Shown here: one piece after another, positions 1 through 9,938 of the stretch | How the letters are laid out: every line of letters starts with the position of its first letter | Numbering within the stretch: position 1 is the stretch's first letter | Assembly (NCBI GenBank): GCA_033816765.1 | Contig: CM066289.1 | Span: forward strand, 310,001-374,000 | Length of the DNA stretch: 64,000 nucleotides | Source of the DNA: Nothopassalora personata | Lineage: Eukaryota; Ascomycota; Dothideomycetes; Mycosphaerellales; Mycosphaerellaceae | Reading direction: 5' to 3' | Translations under genes and position numbers: made by a program | The notes under the pieces: generated by a model | What the model was told of the DNA's origin: nothing | Databases searched by the model: none | The model's input: the letters and a program-made list of their open reading frames with translations, nothing else

Positions 1-2985
1 AGACAGTTTTCGTTATATATCTTCGATCGCCTTGCGTGTTTCTTTATGCACTTCCTTAAGAGTATCCGTCGTCACGATTACTCTCTCGGCCTGTAGATAG
101 GATCTAGGTGTTCCGAATAGGTTAGGATCTTTACTAAAGTTCGTATAAAATAGCGTCGTTAAAGTTGTCTCTAATTTATGGTTGTTTAGTGCAATCTACG
201 CCATTGGCAGTAATAAAACCTAGTTGTCTTGTACGTAATTGATGTAGTGTCGTAGATATTGTTCTAGCGTCTAATTCATTCTTTTAGTTTATCTATCGGT
301 TTCTAGATGATATGCCGTTAACAACTTGTGTTTAATTCCGATCGTTCCTATAAGCGTTTTCTAGTAGTTTAATGTAAATAGCTTATCTCTATCCGTTATA
401 AACGCTTAAGGGAATCCGTAGTATCGGATAAGTCTGTCTAGTACGAGGTATCCGAGCTGCTCCACATTATATGTTTCTAATGTAGGAATAAAGTGTGCGT
501 ATTTTATAAGTCTATTAACCATAACTAGTATTATGTCGTATGGTTGTTTCGTAACTTAATCTCTTAACGGTAGGAGTTTCGTAATAAAGTCTATTATAAC
601 TTCGTCTCATAGTTTCGTCGGTAGTGTCCTAAACTGTAGGTAACCGTATTTTACATGTCTCGTAGCCTTGTTTCGTTAGTAGTGTACGCATTGTTTAATG
701 TAGCGTAACACCTTAAGTCTTATCTATAGAAATGAGAAACTGCGCTATATTAGGTCTATTGTTTTTAAAGTTCTAGGGTGTCTATAAGTTAGTCCGTCGT
801 GATGTTATCGTATATATTCTTCTTCTCGATCCTTCGGTACTTAGTATTTCCCTTGCGATATAGGGAACTGTTCGTCCTTGTCGCCTAGTATCCGTACAAT
901 GTTGTTGAATTCTCTCGTGTTTACACTAAGACTTCCGTCGGGGTTTGTCTTTAATATCTTGTGTTGCACTAGTTCTTTTCCTTCTATGTAGTCGCTTCTT
1001 CGGCTTAGCGCGTCGGCGCGGCCATTCTCTCTTCCTAGAGTATATTTAATTTTAAACTTATACTGTCCTAGCAGCTCCGACTAGCGGGCTTACCTTCGGG
1101 TAAGTTCTTTCGTCGTCGTAAAGTACGTAAGATTCTTATAGTTAGAAAGAATCGTTAAGTTCGGTAGGCCCTCGACATATACTCTCTAATGTTATATAGT
1201 AGTAACAATGGCTAGAAGCTCTTTATTATAGATGTCGTAGTTCTATTCCGCTATGGTCATTTTCCGGGAGTAATAGGCTACTAGGTGTCTCTACCTATCG
1301 TGTGTCTATGTTAAACACGCGCCTATTGCTATATTAGACGTATCGGTCTCGATGTAGACTTCCTTACTACTATCGAATAGTCGAAGCGTAGGGGCTAAAG
1401 CGTATTGTTCCTTAAGTTTCTTAAATGCTTTAATCTATTCTTCTCCCTATTTCTAGGTAACGTCTTTTCTCGTAAGCATCGTTATTAGTGCTACTGTTTT
1501 TACGTAGTCCTTAATGAATTTCCGGTTGTAGTTCGCTAGTCTAAGGAATAATTGTACGTCCTTAACTGTTTTTAGTTCTAGCTATTCTCTAATTAACTGT
1601 GTCTTCGTAGGGTCGATCGTTATCCCTATAGTGCTAATAATAAAGCCTAAGAATTTAACTTCTTTCTTGTAGAATTCGTATTTCTCGGGTGCCGTCTTAA
1701 ATCCTAATTGCGTAAGTCGTTCGAAGACGTCTTAGACTTGTCTTATGTGTTTCTATAGGGATCCTTTCGTATAGACTAGTATGTCGTCTATGTATACAAT
1801 AACGTATACGTCGAGTAGGTCTCTAAGTGTCTCGTTAATAAGGTCCTAACAGGATGCGGGTGCGTTAGTTAATCCTATTAGCATAACTAAGAATTCGTAA
1901 AGTCCGTATCTTATTCTAAAAGCGGTTTTCTATTCTTCTCCTTCTACTATTCGTATAGTATAGAAGGCATCTCGTAGGTTAATCTTCGTGTACTAGTCCG
2001 ATCCGGTTAATCTATCTTATGCTTCTTCGATGTTAGGTAGCGGGTATCGGTTCTTAATCGTAATCTCGTTTAACTTCCTATAGTCTTGTACGAGTCGTAA
2101 CTTCCCGTTTGCTTTTAGAACGAACATGCATAGAGTTCCTACACTTAAGGTGGATCTTCTTATCTATCCTTTAGCTAGCTTCTCCTTTAGCTATTCTCGT
2201 AGGGTCTGTAGCTCTTCCTTAGACATTTAATATAGGGGTCCCTATAGAGGCTCTTTCCCTAGCTAAATGTTGATCTTATAATCCTATAGGCGGTGCTTAG
2301 GTAAGGCGGTTTTGCCTCTCTCCTCTTTAAAGAGTCGCGACCACTTGCGATACTCCTTAGGAATACTTAACTCTAAGATGTTAGTATTCTTCGATAGTAC
2401 GTTACTTCTATTACTTCTAGTGACTTCGTAACCCGGTGGCCCTACGCTAGTATCTATCCCGGTCGAAGGTAGTTCTCGATTCCTTCTATTTAGCGTAAGC
2501 TCGAATACGTTAAGCTGTTTCCTTACCTTATCTACTAGTGAACGCTACTACTACGTAGGCTAAATGTCGATAACGTAATCGCATTCCCTAAATGTAAGTA
2601 CTCCTCTTCTCTAGTCGATTACTGGATTATGCTTTCTTAACTAAGGCATACCTAATACTATGTTATAACTAGCTATATTAGTAATATCTAAGGTAATATT
2701 CTCGTAGTACTATTAGATAGCTAGTAGCAATGGTATCGTCTCCTATTCTACGCTAGGTAACGATAATCCGTTTACCGCGATTAACTCGTAACCCTATTTC
2801 TTCTTTAGGGTAGCTAACCCGTTTCTTCTTATAAAAGACTCGGAGATAAAATTCCCCGCTACTCCTAAGTCGATTATAACACTAGTCTTGTATCCGTTAA
2901 CGATTGCTTATGTCTAGAAAACTATGTTTAATGTCGATACGTAAGCCTAAGTATTGCATAACTCCCTCCGGTCGCTTATTCCTAG
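1..2985 (-). pseudogene. pol of element A (protease-RT-RNase H-integrase), RIP-inactivated
   Basis: This is the decayed polyprotein for reverse transcription and integration. The protease active site reads DLGVAGNF (2848-2871) where intact relative G has DSGASGNF, so two active-site residues are altered. The RT catalytic box YIDDILVY is still legible at 1771-1794. RNase H covers about 1000-1420, with a DAS motif and a conserved YYSRK region, and integrase covers about 1-950. Dozens of TAG codons interrupt the frame. The chromodomain and integrase C-terminus lie outside the window, so their presence in A is inferred from G and H. Confidence 0.85.
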
Positions 2986-2989
2986 GGAG

Positions 2990-4998
2990 CTAATCCTTTT
3001 CCCGAATGGTATGTAGTTCGCTATACTTCGTGCCTAGAGGCTTCGGCTAGAACCTGTAGCCCGTTGCCCTGTGTCTACACTTATAGTCTATTGCGTTCCT
3101 AGATCTTCTACGTTTCTAAGTAGAGTGCGCGTACGTGCTACACTATGTTACGTAATTTATTCGATATGAATGTTCCTAACGGTATAAGATATCCGGTTCC
3201 TGTTATTCGGCTTCCTATCGGTGGTCGTTCTATAACGGCGGTTACTAGATTCTCGGTCGTTTCTATAAGTAGGTATCCCTAGGCTATGCCTCGTAGGGTA
3301 TCGAGTGTCTTGTTAAACTTAATAGAATATAGCTTCCTTCGTCCGCCTATTTTAGGTAGGAATTCCTCGTGCCTTCTTTATAGGTAGATGATTATATCGT
3401 ACAGTTTCTTAGGTGCATCTACCGTAAAGGTAAGTTATTCGTTATCGTCGTTAGTGTCGCTCTCTTCTCCTTCGGAGGAATCTTCTTCGCTTGATTCTTC
3501 CGGATCCTAGTATTCCTTAATAGTACTTAGCCCGGTGGTTTCTTAACTTTCTTCCTATAGTTCTAGTAACTACGATCTATTCTATCCTAGGTCCTGATTT
3601 TCCTTATCGCTTCTATCTTCGTCGAAGTAGAATTCGTCGATGTCCACTTCTCGGAGCGTAGCGTCTTACGTATACGTCGCTCCTAGGGTTCCTCGTAGTT
3701 GCTAAGGCTAATACCCTACGCCTAACTTCGCGGCGTAGTGGATTTAACACGAGTCTTAGTAACAGAATCGCTAATAAAGGCTTCTATAACCATTTCGAGA
3801 CTCGGATTCGATCTCGTAGTCGACTCTTCGTGTCATTATGTTAAACTGTCGTAGTTAGTTCTTCGTATTAAATGGAATGACTACTATTTGCTACCTATGG
3901 TATCCTCCTCGTCCTTCTAAGGGGTCTAGGAGAGGCATCGTGCTTCTATTACTAGCTCTCTCCCCTACTCTCCGAGTATAGTCGGTATCTCCTCGAGATC
4001 TAACGCTACTCTTAGATTTACTAGTTCGGGGTTGTATTATATTAAACTGCTCGCGGCGTACTATATTTTTACCGCGGCAATCCCGCGCTATGTAACCTTC
4101 CTTACTATAGGCATAGTATATGAGTTTTCCTTTTCCTTTAAAGGGCTTTCCGTGGCCCCTACTCTTGTCGATCTTCCGTCCTCGTTAGGTAACGTCTAGT
4201 TCCATTGGCTGTAGTCTATAGTAGGGCTAGCTTTATCGTAAGAATTCTCCCTTCGCAACGTATCCTCCTAAGGGTCTACGGTCCGGAGCGTATCCTGCTA
4301 TTCCTCCTACTTTAGAGTCGTATTTCTTCTCCTAGTGTCGTTCCTAGAGCTAGTTATCGATATTGATCGACGCCTTTATTAGCTCTTCGAGGTTAGTGAT
4401 CTGTCCCCCGTGTCTTATTAACTCGTCCTTAACGGAGTCCTTAAGTCTACGTCGGAACATAGTTATTAACGCCGTCTAGTCCTATCTAGTGATTTGTCCG
4501 TATTCTTTAAATTTAGCGGCATACTCTAAAGTAGACGTCTTCTACTTTAGGTGTTAAATAATTCGTATAGCCTGTTAGACTTCGTTCGAGGTTCTAAAGA
4601 TTGATTTTATCTTTTCTTTAAAGAGAGTGTAGCTCCTAAACATTCTAGTAGGGTCTAATCGTCCTATACCTTTAAGGTATTCCTTAAGGTAAGGTTTAAT
4701 CTAGTTCTACGCGCTTCCGCAAAGGAACGTAATAGTAAAGATAGTTCTTTTATTAGTATCGACTAGGTTAAACATAAGATATATATCTATCTAATTAACC
4801 TAGTCGTTAAACTTAGCCCTGTCTCTATAGAAGAGGTCTAGCTTAGCAGCCTTAACGTCGTTTCTCCTTAGAGTAGGCTCGTTATCGTTATTAGACTTAT
4901 CGTCCTTCGTAGTAGTCTGTTATAGTAGCGCACGGCGGATACTTCCTACTTCGCTAGGGGCGGATGTTCCCCTACTAGCTGCTTAAGTAGCGCTTATC
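2990..4998 (-). pseudogene. gag of element A, RIP-inactivated
   Basis: This is a capsid/nucleocapsid relic upstream of the protease. The presumed start codon, about 16 bases inside the LTR, now reads ATA (ATG changed by RIP), followed by a frame related to the G and H gags. A CCHC zinc knuckle at about 4077-4118 keeps only part of its ligands: the two leading Cys codons and the His have become Tyr, while the final Cys in ARDC remains. The tail after the knuckle (RGKNIVRREQF) is the same in A, B, G and H. Confidence 0.8.
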
Positions 4999-5002
4999 CT
5001 AA

Positions 5003-5012
5003 GGGCGTTTAA
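5003..5012 (-). promoter_or_regulatory. Primer-binding site of element A, probable self-primer pairing site
   Basis: Immediately inside the 5' LTR the sense strand reads ACTTTAAACGCCC, which does not begin with the TGG expected for tRNA-primed elements. Its TTAAACGC is the exact complement of GCGTTTAA in the sense strand of the LTR (5161-5168), downstream of a TATTTA box. The same arrangement is seen in B, C, D, F, G, H and K. The role is inferred by analogy with the Tf1 self-priming mechanism. Confidence 0.55.
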
Positions 5013-5014
5013 AG

Positions 5015-5420
5015 TGTTATTATCTCGTTCTAGGGCTAATCTTAAAGGAGAGATAAGTCAAGTCACGTGGCGGTATTCTTTAGAGAGGCTGAAGCAAGCT
5101 AAGCGAAGATGAATAATAGGAATAAGAGTTGTATTCCAATTAGTGAGATAGTAACATAAGTTAAACGCATTAGAACTATAAGGGTTTCTAGCGTTCCTAA
5201 ATACAAAGGAGATAGAGCGTTTACTCTCCGTGCTCTCTATGCTCTCTATGCTCTCTCGAGATTACCGAGATTAACGAGGTTAAGGAGATCACTTTAGTTA
5301 CTCTCTCGGTTCCTTGGTTTTATTCCTGCGGGTGAGAGAGCACTTCTCGGGCGAAAGCGCCCGCCAATTGTAGAGGTCTAATTAGTTAGCTTCCTTCAGC
5401 CCTAGATTAGAACCGTAACA
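5015..5420 (-). repeat. 5' LTR of element A
   Basis: This LTR is 406 bp. On the sense strand it begins TGTTACGG and ends TAACA. The U3 holds a run of 9-10-bp GCTCTCTAT repeats (5231-5258) not found in the other LTRs. The R-U5 part, with a TATTTAGGAACGCTA block and the GCGTTTAA primer-complementary site, is shared with B and C. Confidence 0.88.
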
Positions 5421-6998
5421 CGCGTCTACCGTAAACGTATATACTTCGTTTTCGTCGTCGGTATCGCTCTCTTCTTCTTTGGATAAGTCCTTGCTTAACT
5501 CCTCCGGTACGTAATCTTCTTCGATAGTATCTAGTTCGTTTATTTATTGTTCCGGTACTAGTAACTAACGTCCGTTCTATTCTAGATCTTAGTTTTCTTT
5601 ATTATTATTATCGAAGTAAGATTTGTCTACGTCTACTTCCTAGAGCTTATTCTATCTATGTTAAGCTCCTAGGGTTTTTACTAGCTGTCGTAGCTAGTAC
5701 CCTACGCCTAACTTAGCGTTATAGTAGGTTTAATACGAGTCCTAGTAATAGAATCGCTAGTAAAGGCTTCCGTAACCGTATCGAGATTCCTTCTTAACTT
5801 TATAGTTAACTCCTCGTACTATTATACTAAACAATCTAATAGTCTTTAATTGTTAGTTATTCGGTAGTAGTATATATTATTAAATATAGTATCCTCCTCG
5901 TCCTTATAAGGGGTCTAGGAGAGGCGTCGTAACCCGGTTACTATCCTTCTCCTCTACTCTCTAGGTATAGTTAAATTGTCGGAGTCTAATACTACTCCTA
6001 GATTTGCCTACCTTTAGTTATATTATATTAAACTACTCGCGGCGTACTATATTTTTACCGCGGTAATCCCGCGCTATGTAATCTTCCTTACTATAGGTAT
6101 AGTATATAAGTTTTCCTTTTCCTTTAAAGGGTTTTCCGTAGCCCTTACTCTTGTCGATCCTCCGTCCCCGTTAGGTAATGTCTAGTTCTATTAGCTGTAG
6201 TCTATAATAGGGCTAGCTTTATCGTAAGAATCCCCCCTTCGTAATATATCCCCCTAAGGGTTTACGATCTAGAGTATATCCTACTATACCTCCTACTTTA
6301 GAGTCGTATTTCTTTTCCTAGTACCGTTCCTAGAGCTAGTTATCGATATCGATCGACGCCTTTATTAGCTCTTCGAGGTTAGTAATTGTTCCTCCGTGTC
6401 TTATTAACTCGTCCTTAACGGAGTCCTTAAGCCTACGTTAGAATATAGTTATTAACGCCGTCTAGTCCTATCCGGTAATCTGTCCGTATTCTTCGAATTT
6501 AGCGGTATACTCTAAAGTAGACGTCTTCTACTTTAGGTGTTAAATAATTTGTATAGCCTATTAGACTTCGTTCGAGGTTCTAAAGATTAACTTTATCTTA
6601 TCTTTAAAAAGGGTATAGCTCCTAAACATTCCGGTAGGGTCTTGTTGTCCTATACCTTTAAGGTATTCCTTAAGGTAAGGTTTAATCTAGTTCTACGCGC
6701 TTCCGCAAAGGAACGTAATAGTAAAGATAGTTCTTTTATTAGTATCGACTAGGTTAAACATAAGATATATATCTATCTAATTAACCTAGTCGTTAAACTT
6801 AGCCCTGTCTCTATAGAAGAGATCTAGCTTAGTAGCCTTAACGTTGTTCTTCCTTAGAGTAGGCTCGTTATCGTTATTAGACTTATCGTCCTTCGTAGTA
6901 GTCTATTATAGTAGCGTACGGCGGATGCTTCCTACTTCGCTAGGGGCGGGTGTTCCCCTACTAGCTACTTAAGTAGCGCTTATCCTAAGGGCGTTTAA
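5421..6998 (-). pseudogene. gag of Ty3 element B, truncated by insertion of A
   Basis: This is a RIP-damaged gag closely related to that of element A: the stretches at 6000-6950 and 4020-4950 align almost colinearly. A zinc-knuckle remnant lies around 6050-6110. The frame stops at 5420, where the LTR of A is inserted. The rest of B (protease, pol, 3' LTR) must lie to the left of the window beyond A. The primer-binding region GCGTTTAA is at 6991-6998. Confidence 0.82.
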
Positions 6999-7000
6999 AG

Positions 7001-7360
7001 TATTATGTCTCGTTCTAGGGCTAGTCTTAAAGGAGAGATAAGTTAAGTCACGTAGCAGTATTCTTTAGAGAGGCTAAAGTAAGCTAAGCGAAGATAAATA
7101 ATTAGGATAAGAGTATATTCTAATTAGTAAGATAGTAACATAAGTTAAACGTATCGAAACTATAAGGGATTCTTAGCGTTCCTAAATATAAAGGAGATTC
7201 GTAGATCTCGGTAATCAGTCTAATTATTCTAAGCATAAGCAGTCTAATTAGTCTAAGTATAAGCAGTCTAATTGCTCTAAGTCTAAGCGCTTAGGTAGGA
7301 TAAGTTACGTGCTCGTTTCGTTATTATAATTCTAGGGTCTATAGGAATTATTCCGTAACA
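7001..7360 (-). repeat. 5' LTR of element B
   Basis: This LTR is 360 bp. The sense strand begins TGTTACGG and ends TAATA (TAACA after RIP). The U3 contains about 24-bp tandem units built on TCTAATTAGTCTAAG (about 7215-7290). Those units are shared with the 3' LTR of H, although R-U5 is of the A/C type. The element is inserted in gag of element C at 7360/7361. Confidence 0.87.
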
Positions 7361-7495
7361 CTATTACTCTACTTCCTATAGGCGGTCGTTCGGTAACTGC
7401 TATTACGAGATTTTCCGTAATACTTATAATTAGATATGTCTAAAATATTGCTCGTAGTATATTAAGAGTCTTATTAAACTCGTTTAGGTATAGCA

Positions 7496-7813
7496 TGTTA
7501 GGAACCGCTGTACGTTATCACAACTCGGGCTTGGATCTTTGCAGGGATGTCTCAATCAGTTATGAAGGTAGTGGTTCCAAACAGTATATGGTGTATACTT
7601 AAAATGAGTTGAGCACGAGGCTCCTATCTACTTGTAAAGAAGCGTCGTCTATATAGTGCCATGTCTTGGCGTAACTGATCAATCTGATCGCTCTGTAACT
7701 GATCACTCTGAGCAGACCGATCTGATCGGTCTGAGCTGAGTCTGAGCCGCTCAGTCTCGGTTCCTCCCGGCGGAATGAGTGGCTATGGTCTCTCGAAAGA
7801 TCGGACCGTAACA
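7496..7813 (-). repeat. 3' LTR of element D
   Basis: This LTR is 318 bp. The sense strand runs TGTTACGGTCCG to CCTAACA. It contains a TATATAG box, a near-palindrome GACCGATCTGATCGGTC and several CTGATC repeats in U3. It is identical by eye to 9616-9933. The adjacent polypurine tract is at 7814-7828 (sense AAGAGGGGGATGG). Confidence 0.95.
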
Positions 7814-7831
7814 CCATCCCCCTCTTAGCTT

Positions 7832-7848
7832 AGTTCCGTCCCGGAACT
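7832..7848 (+). promoter_or_regulatory. Conserved hairpin in leader of antisense ORF (element D)
   Basis: The stem AGTTCCG / CGGAACT closes a TCC loop. It lies between the polypurine tract and the ATG of the antisense ORF. The same position in F, G and H has a hairpin with the same three-base loop and compensatory stem changes. Confidence 0.6.
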
Positions 7849-7895
7849 ATTACATAACCTGGGTACTGCTCCATGTTCTGCTTATCGCATCAGCG

Positions 7896-8483
7896 ATGTC
7901 TCTCTCCACGCCATCCTCCAAGCAATCTCTCCGAAGAAAAGCGCTCGTCGTCGAAATCGAGCGAACGGGCATTGAAATGGCTCCATGTCATCGCTGTCGT
8001 GCCGCGCGCGTTCCCGTCCTCGCCGAACGTCCAAAATGCGTCGTCTCGCCTCGTTCCGGAAGGTGTTCGGAGTGCATTCGCAAAGGGTACTCTGATTGCG
8101 ACGTAACCCTTTCGGCGCACGAATGGACGAAGTTTCGCGACATTCGCGACGGTCTCCAACGTGATCTCGAGCGTGCTGAGGAGAAGGAGGTGGAGCTTCT
8201 CCATCAACAGGCTGAGCTGGCCCAGCGCATCATTCGCCAAAAGGCCAAAAAGATTCGTCTCCGTAAGCAACTTCGTCTCGCATCCGGCAAGGCCGACGAT
8301 GCTGTGGCGAAGGAGCTTGAGGAGCTCGAAGCCGAGGACCGTGAGGAAGGGGGTGTCTCCAGCGTGGAGACGACAGCCTCGGACAAGGAATTCGATCCTT
8401 GGCAGATGTCGCCCCAGGCCTGGGATCAACCGTGTGATCCTTCCTTTCCTTGGACTGTTCCTCCACTGGTCTCCTCGTCGTAA
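7896..8483 (+). CDS. Antisense accessory protein of element D: six-Cys cluster plus coiled coil
   Basis: This intact 195-aa ORF lies on the opposite strand to gag, starting 82 bp inside the 3' LTR. Residues 31-68 hold six cysteines spaced C-X2-C-X13-C-X8-C-X2-C-X7-C, suggestive of a two-zinc cluster but not a standard Zn2Cys6 spacing. Residues about 85-150 are highly charged and heptad-like (coiled coil), with a basic KKIRLRKQLRL segment, followed by an acidic, Pro-rich tail. Decayed homologues sit at the same place and orientation in F (about 14160-14752), G (about 23700-24193) and H (30330-31009). That argues it is an element gene and not chance. Its function is unknown to me; a nucleic-acid-binding or regulatory role is inference. 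Confidence 0.8.
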   Translation: MSLSTPSSKQSLRRKALVVEIERTGIEMAPCHRCRAARVPVLAERPKCVVSPRSGRCSECIRKGYSDCDVTLSAHEWTKFRDIRDGLQRDLERAEEKEVELLHQQAELAQRIIRQKAKKIRLRKQLRLASGKADDAVAKELEELEAEDREEGGVSSVETTASDKEFDPWQMSPQAWDQPCDPSFPWTVPPLVSSS

Positions 8484-8590
8484 GTTGTCATATCCGGTAG
8501 TCGTTATCCGTATCGTAGTGTTGACTTCTGTATCCTAGGTCATCAAATCAAGAAGCCGCTGTTTGATGCCTCGTCATCAGGTTGTTTCTG

Positions 8591-9583
8591 CTAGGCAGAT
8601 TTCGAGAAGAAATTCTCGCATTCCTGGTATGCATTCTCTTCGCGAATCATTGCGTTGAACTCGCGGCTAACCATGTTCTTTTTCTTGCAGTTCCTTGCAA
8701 AATGGCCTTGCTCGCCACATACGTAGCAGGTGGAACCTTTGCTCTTCAGCCCCCTTCCTGTCCTACGTTCCGTTACGTCCAATTCCATTGGGTCTCCGTA
8801 ACCATTAGGGTCCTGACTTCTGGCCTTGAAGCCCCCTCTTCCGCCCGCGGCGGGTCTCTGGTATCCAGGCTGTACGTGTCGGTCGTACCTCAACTCCTGG
8901 AGCCTTTCGTCGATCTCCTTTGCTGCCTTGATCATCGCCCCTAGCGTAACGACGCTGGCGTTTCGGGATAGTTCGGCTTTGACGTTGTCTTTCAGCCCGA
9001 GGTAGAACTGCGATCGCAAAGCTGCGTCGTTCCATTCCAGGTCGGCGGCATATCCTTGGAATTCTGAGGCGTACAGCGCTACAGAAGTAGTCTGTCGAAG
9101 TTGTCGGATATGTCGGTCGGCGTATACCTCCTCATTTGGTATCCCGTATAGATCATCGAGTTTCGTCTCAAACTCGTCGTAGTCGTGGAAAATTTTTCGA
9201 GTTTCCGTTTTCGGTGTTTCTCCCTCGCCCTGGTTGTGTAGCCAGTCCTTGAGGTATGGTCGGAATCCTCTAGCTGCCTTTCCTCGTAGGAAGGATGCGG
9301 CGTACAAGACTTTAGAAGCCTCGCCTTGAAACTGGTGTGCGTTGAAGTGAAGGTACAACTGAACCTGCAGTTGAAAAGCCTCCAGTTTGTCCTTGGTCCC
9401 GTCGAACGTCTCCGGCGTAGACACCTTAGGTGCACGGTGGTGGTCCAATGGGTTCAGCATACCCATAGGAGTGTTGTTGTTCTTGCTGCTTCCTGTAATC
9501 GACATTTCGCTCATTCGTTCCGTGATGCCAGTTGACTGTGGCTGTTGTCGTGACGGACTCCGGGTAGCGTCTCTCCCAGACAT
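8591..9583 (-). CDS. Gag protein of element D with CCHC zinc knuckle
   Basis: This is an intact structural protein of 330 aa from the ATG at 9583; an upstream in-frame TTG at 9589 is not a convincing start. It would form the virus-like particle and bind element RNA. The middle (about residues 50-240) resembles the retrotransposon capsid region of Ty3-type Gag, with a WLHNQGEGE segment and YAADLEWN followed by a YLGLKDNVK helix. A canonical knuckle CYVCGEQGHFARNC (C-X2-C-X4-H-X4-C) sits near the C-terminus. There is no protease or pol downstream. The convergent plus-strand ORF stops 107 bp away. The RIPed homologue is in element F (13087 onward). Confidence 0.93.
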   Translation of the reverse strand: MSGRDATRSPSRQQPQSTGITERMSEMSITGSSKNNNTPMGMLNPLDHHRAPKVSTPETFDGTKDKLEAFQLQVQLYLHFNAHQFQGEASKVLYAASFLRGKAARGFRPYLKDWLHNQGEGETPKTETRKIFHDYDEFETKLDDLYGIPNEEVYADRHIRQLRQTTSVALYASEFQGYAADLEWNDAALRSQFYLGLKDNVKAELSRNASVVTLGAMIKAAKEIDERLQELRYDRHVQPGYQRPAAGGRGGFKARSQDPNGYGDPMELDVTERRTGRGLKSKGSTCYVCGEQGHFARNCKKKNMVSREFNAMIREENAYQECENFFSKSA

Positions 9584-9604
9584 ATGCAAAGGGCCCTGGT
9601 GGTG

Positions 9605-9612
9605 GTGCTCAA
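9605..9612 (-). promoter_or_regulatory. Primer-binding site of D, probable self-primer pairing site
   Basis: The sense strand TTGAGCAC follows the LTR end with only a short ACTT linker and is complementary to GTGCTCAA in the LTR (9729-9736). In elements A, B, C, G and H the corresponding pair is TTRAACGC with GCGTTYAA. The pairing is therefore kept while the sequence changes. Function is inferred from Tf1-type self-priming. Confidence 0.6.
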
Positions 9613-9615
9613 AGT

Positions 9616-9933
9616 TGTTAGGAACCGCTGTACGTTATCACAACTCGGGCTTGGATCTTTGCAGGGATGTCTCAATCAGTTATGAAGGTAGTGGTTCCAA
9701 ACAGTATATGGTGTATACTTAAAATGAGTTGAGCACGAGGCTCCTATCTACTTGTAAAGAAGCGTCGTCTATATAGTGCCATGTCTTGGCGTAACTGATC
9801 AATCTGATCGCTCTGTAACTGATCACTCTGAGCAGACCGATCTGATCGGTCTGAGCTGAGTCTGAGCCGCTCAGTCTCGGTTCCTCCCGGCGGAATGAGT
9901 GGCTATGGTCTCTCGAAAGATCGGACCGTAACA
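9616..9933 (-). repeat. 5' LTR of element D, presumed promoter of gag
   Basis: This is the 318-bp LTR upstream of gag on the minus strand. A TATATAG box lies at about 9769-9776 (sense strand). The sense GTGCTCAA at 9729-9736, about 39 bases downstream of the TATA box, is exactly complementary to the putative primer site inside the LTR. Confidence 0.95.
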
Positions 9934-9938
9934 TAGCA

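Larger units (their letters stand above)
1..5420 (-). mobile_element. Ty3/gypsy LTR retrotransposon A, RIP-degraded, 3' end outside window
   Basis: Read on the minus strand this runs 5' LTR (5015-5420), gag, protease, RT, RNase H and integrase, and leaves the window inside the integrase C-terminus. It belongs with H and G: the first 120 bases align base by base with H at about 31650-31780. Nearly all in-frame stops are TAG at Gln or Trp positions, as expected from RIP. It sits inside the gag of element B, because B gag resumes at 5421. The bases after its LTR (CGCGT, 5421-5425) would be one target-site copy; the other lies outside the window. Confidence 0.9.
7496..9933 (-). mobile_element. 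Intact non-RIPed gag-only LTR retrotransposon D
   Basis: This element is 2,438 bp, with two 318-bp LTRs that I read as identical and a perfect 5-bp target duplication TAGCA (7491-7495 and 9934-9938). It lacks protease, RT and integrase, so it is non-autonomous. It has an intact gag on the minus strand and an intact convergent ORF on the plus strand. Unlike the surrounding element C it keeps CpA and TpG and has no RIP stops, so it arrived after RIP of its host. LTR termini and polypurine tract match the G/H group, the likely source of trans-acting proteins. Confidence 0.95.

Noticed and set aside
5227..5260. CRISPR-like or satellite array
   Set aside because: Short 9-10-bp repeats in an LTR U3, in a eukaryotic retroelement context.
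7873..8538. Other overlapping ORFs across the D accessory gene (for example minus 7890-8429)
   Set aside because: Shadow frames. The plus 7896-8483 frame has the Cys cluster and homologues in three other elements.
8582..9722. Plus-strand ORFs across D gag
   Set aside because: Antisense shadows of the gag frame, which has a zinc knuckle.
7599..9934. Two identical 71-72-aa minus-strand ORFs at 7599-7817 and 9719-9934
   Set aside because: They lie within the two LTRs of D and only reflect LTR identity.
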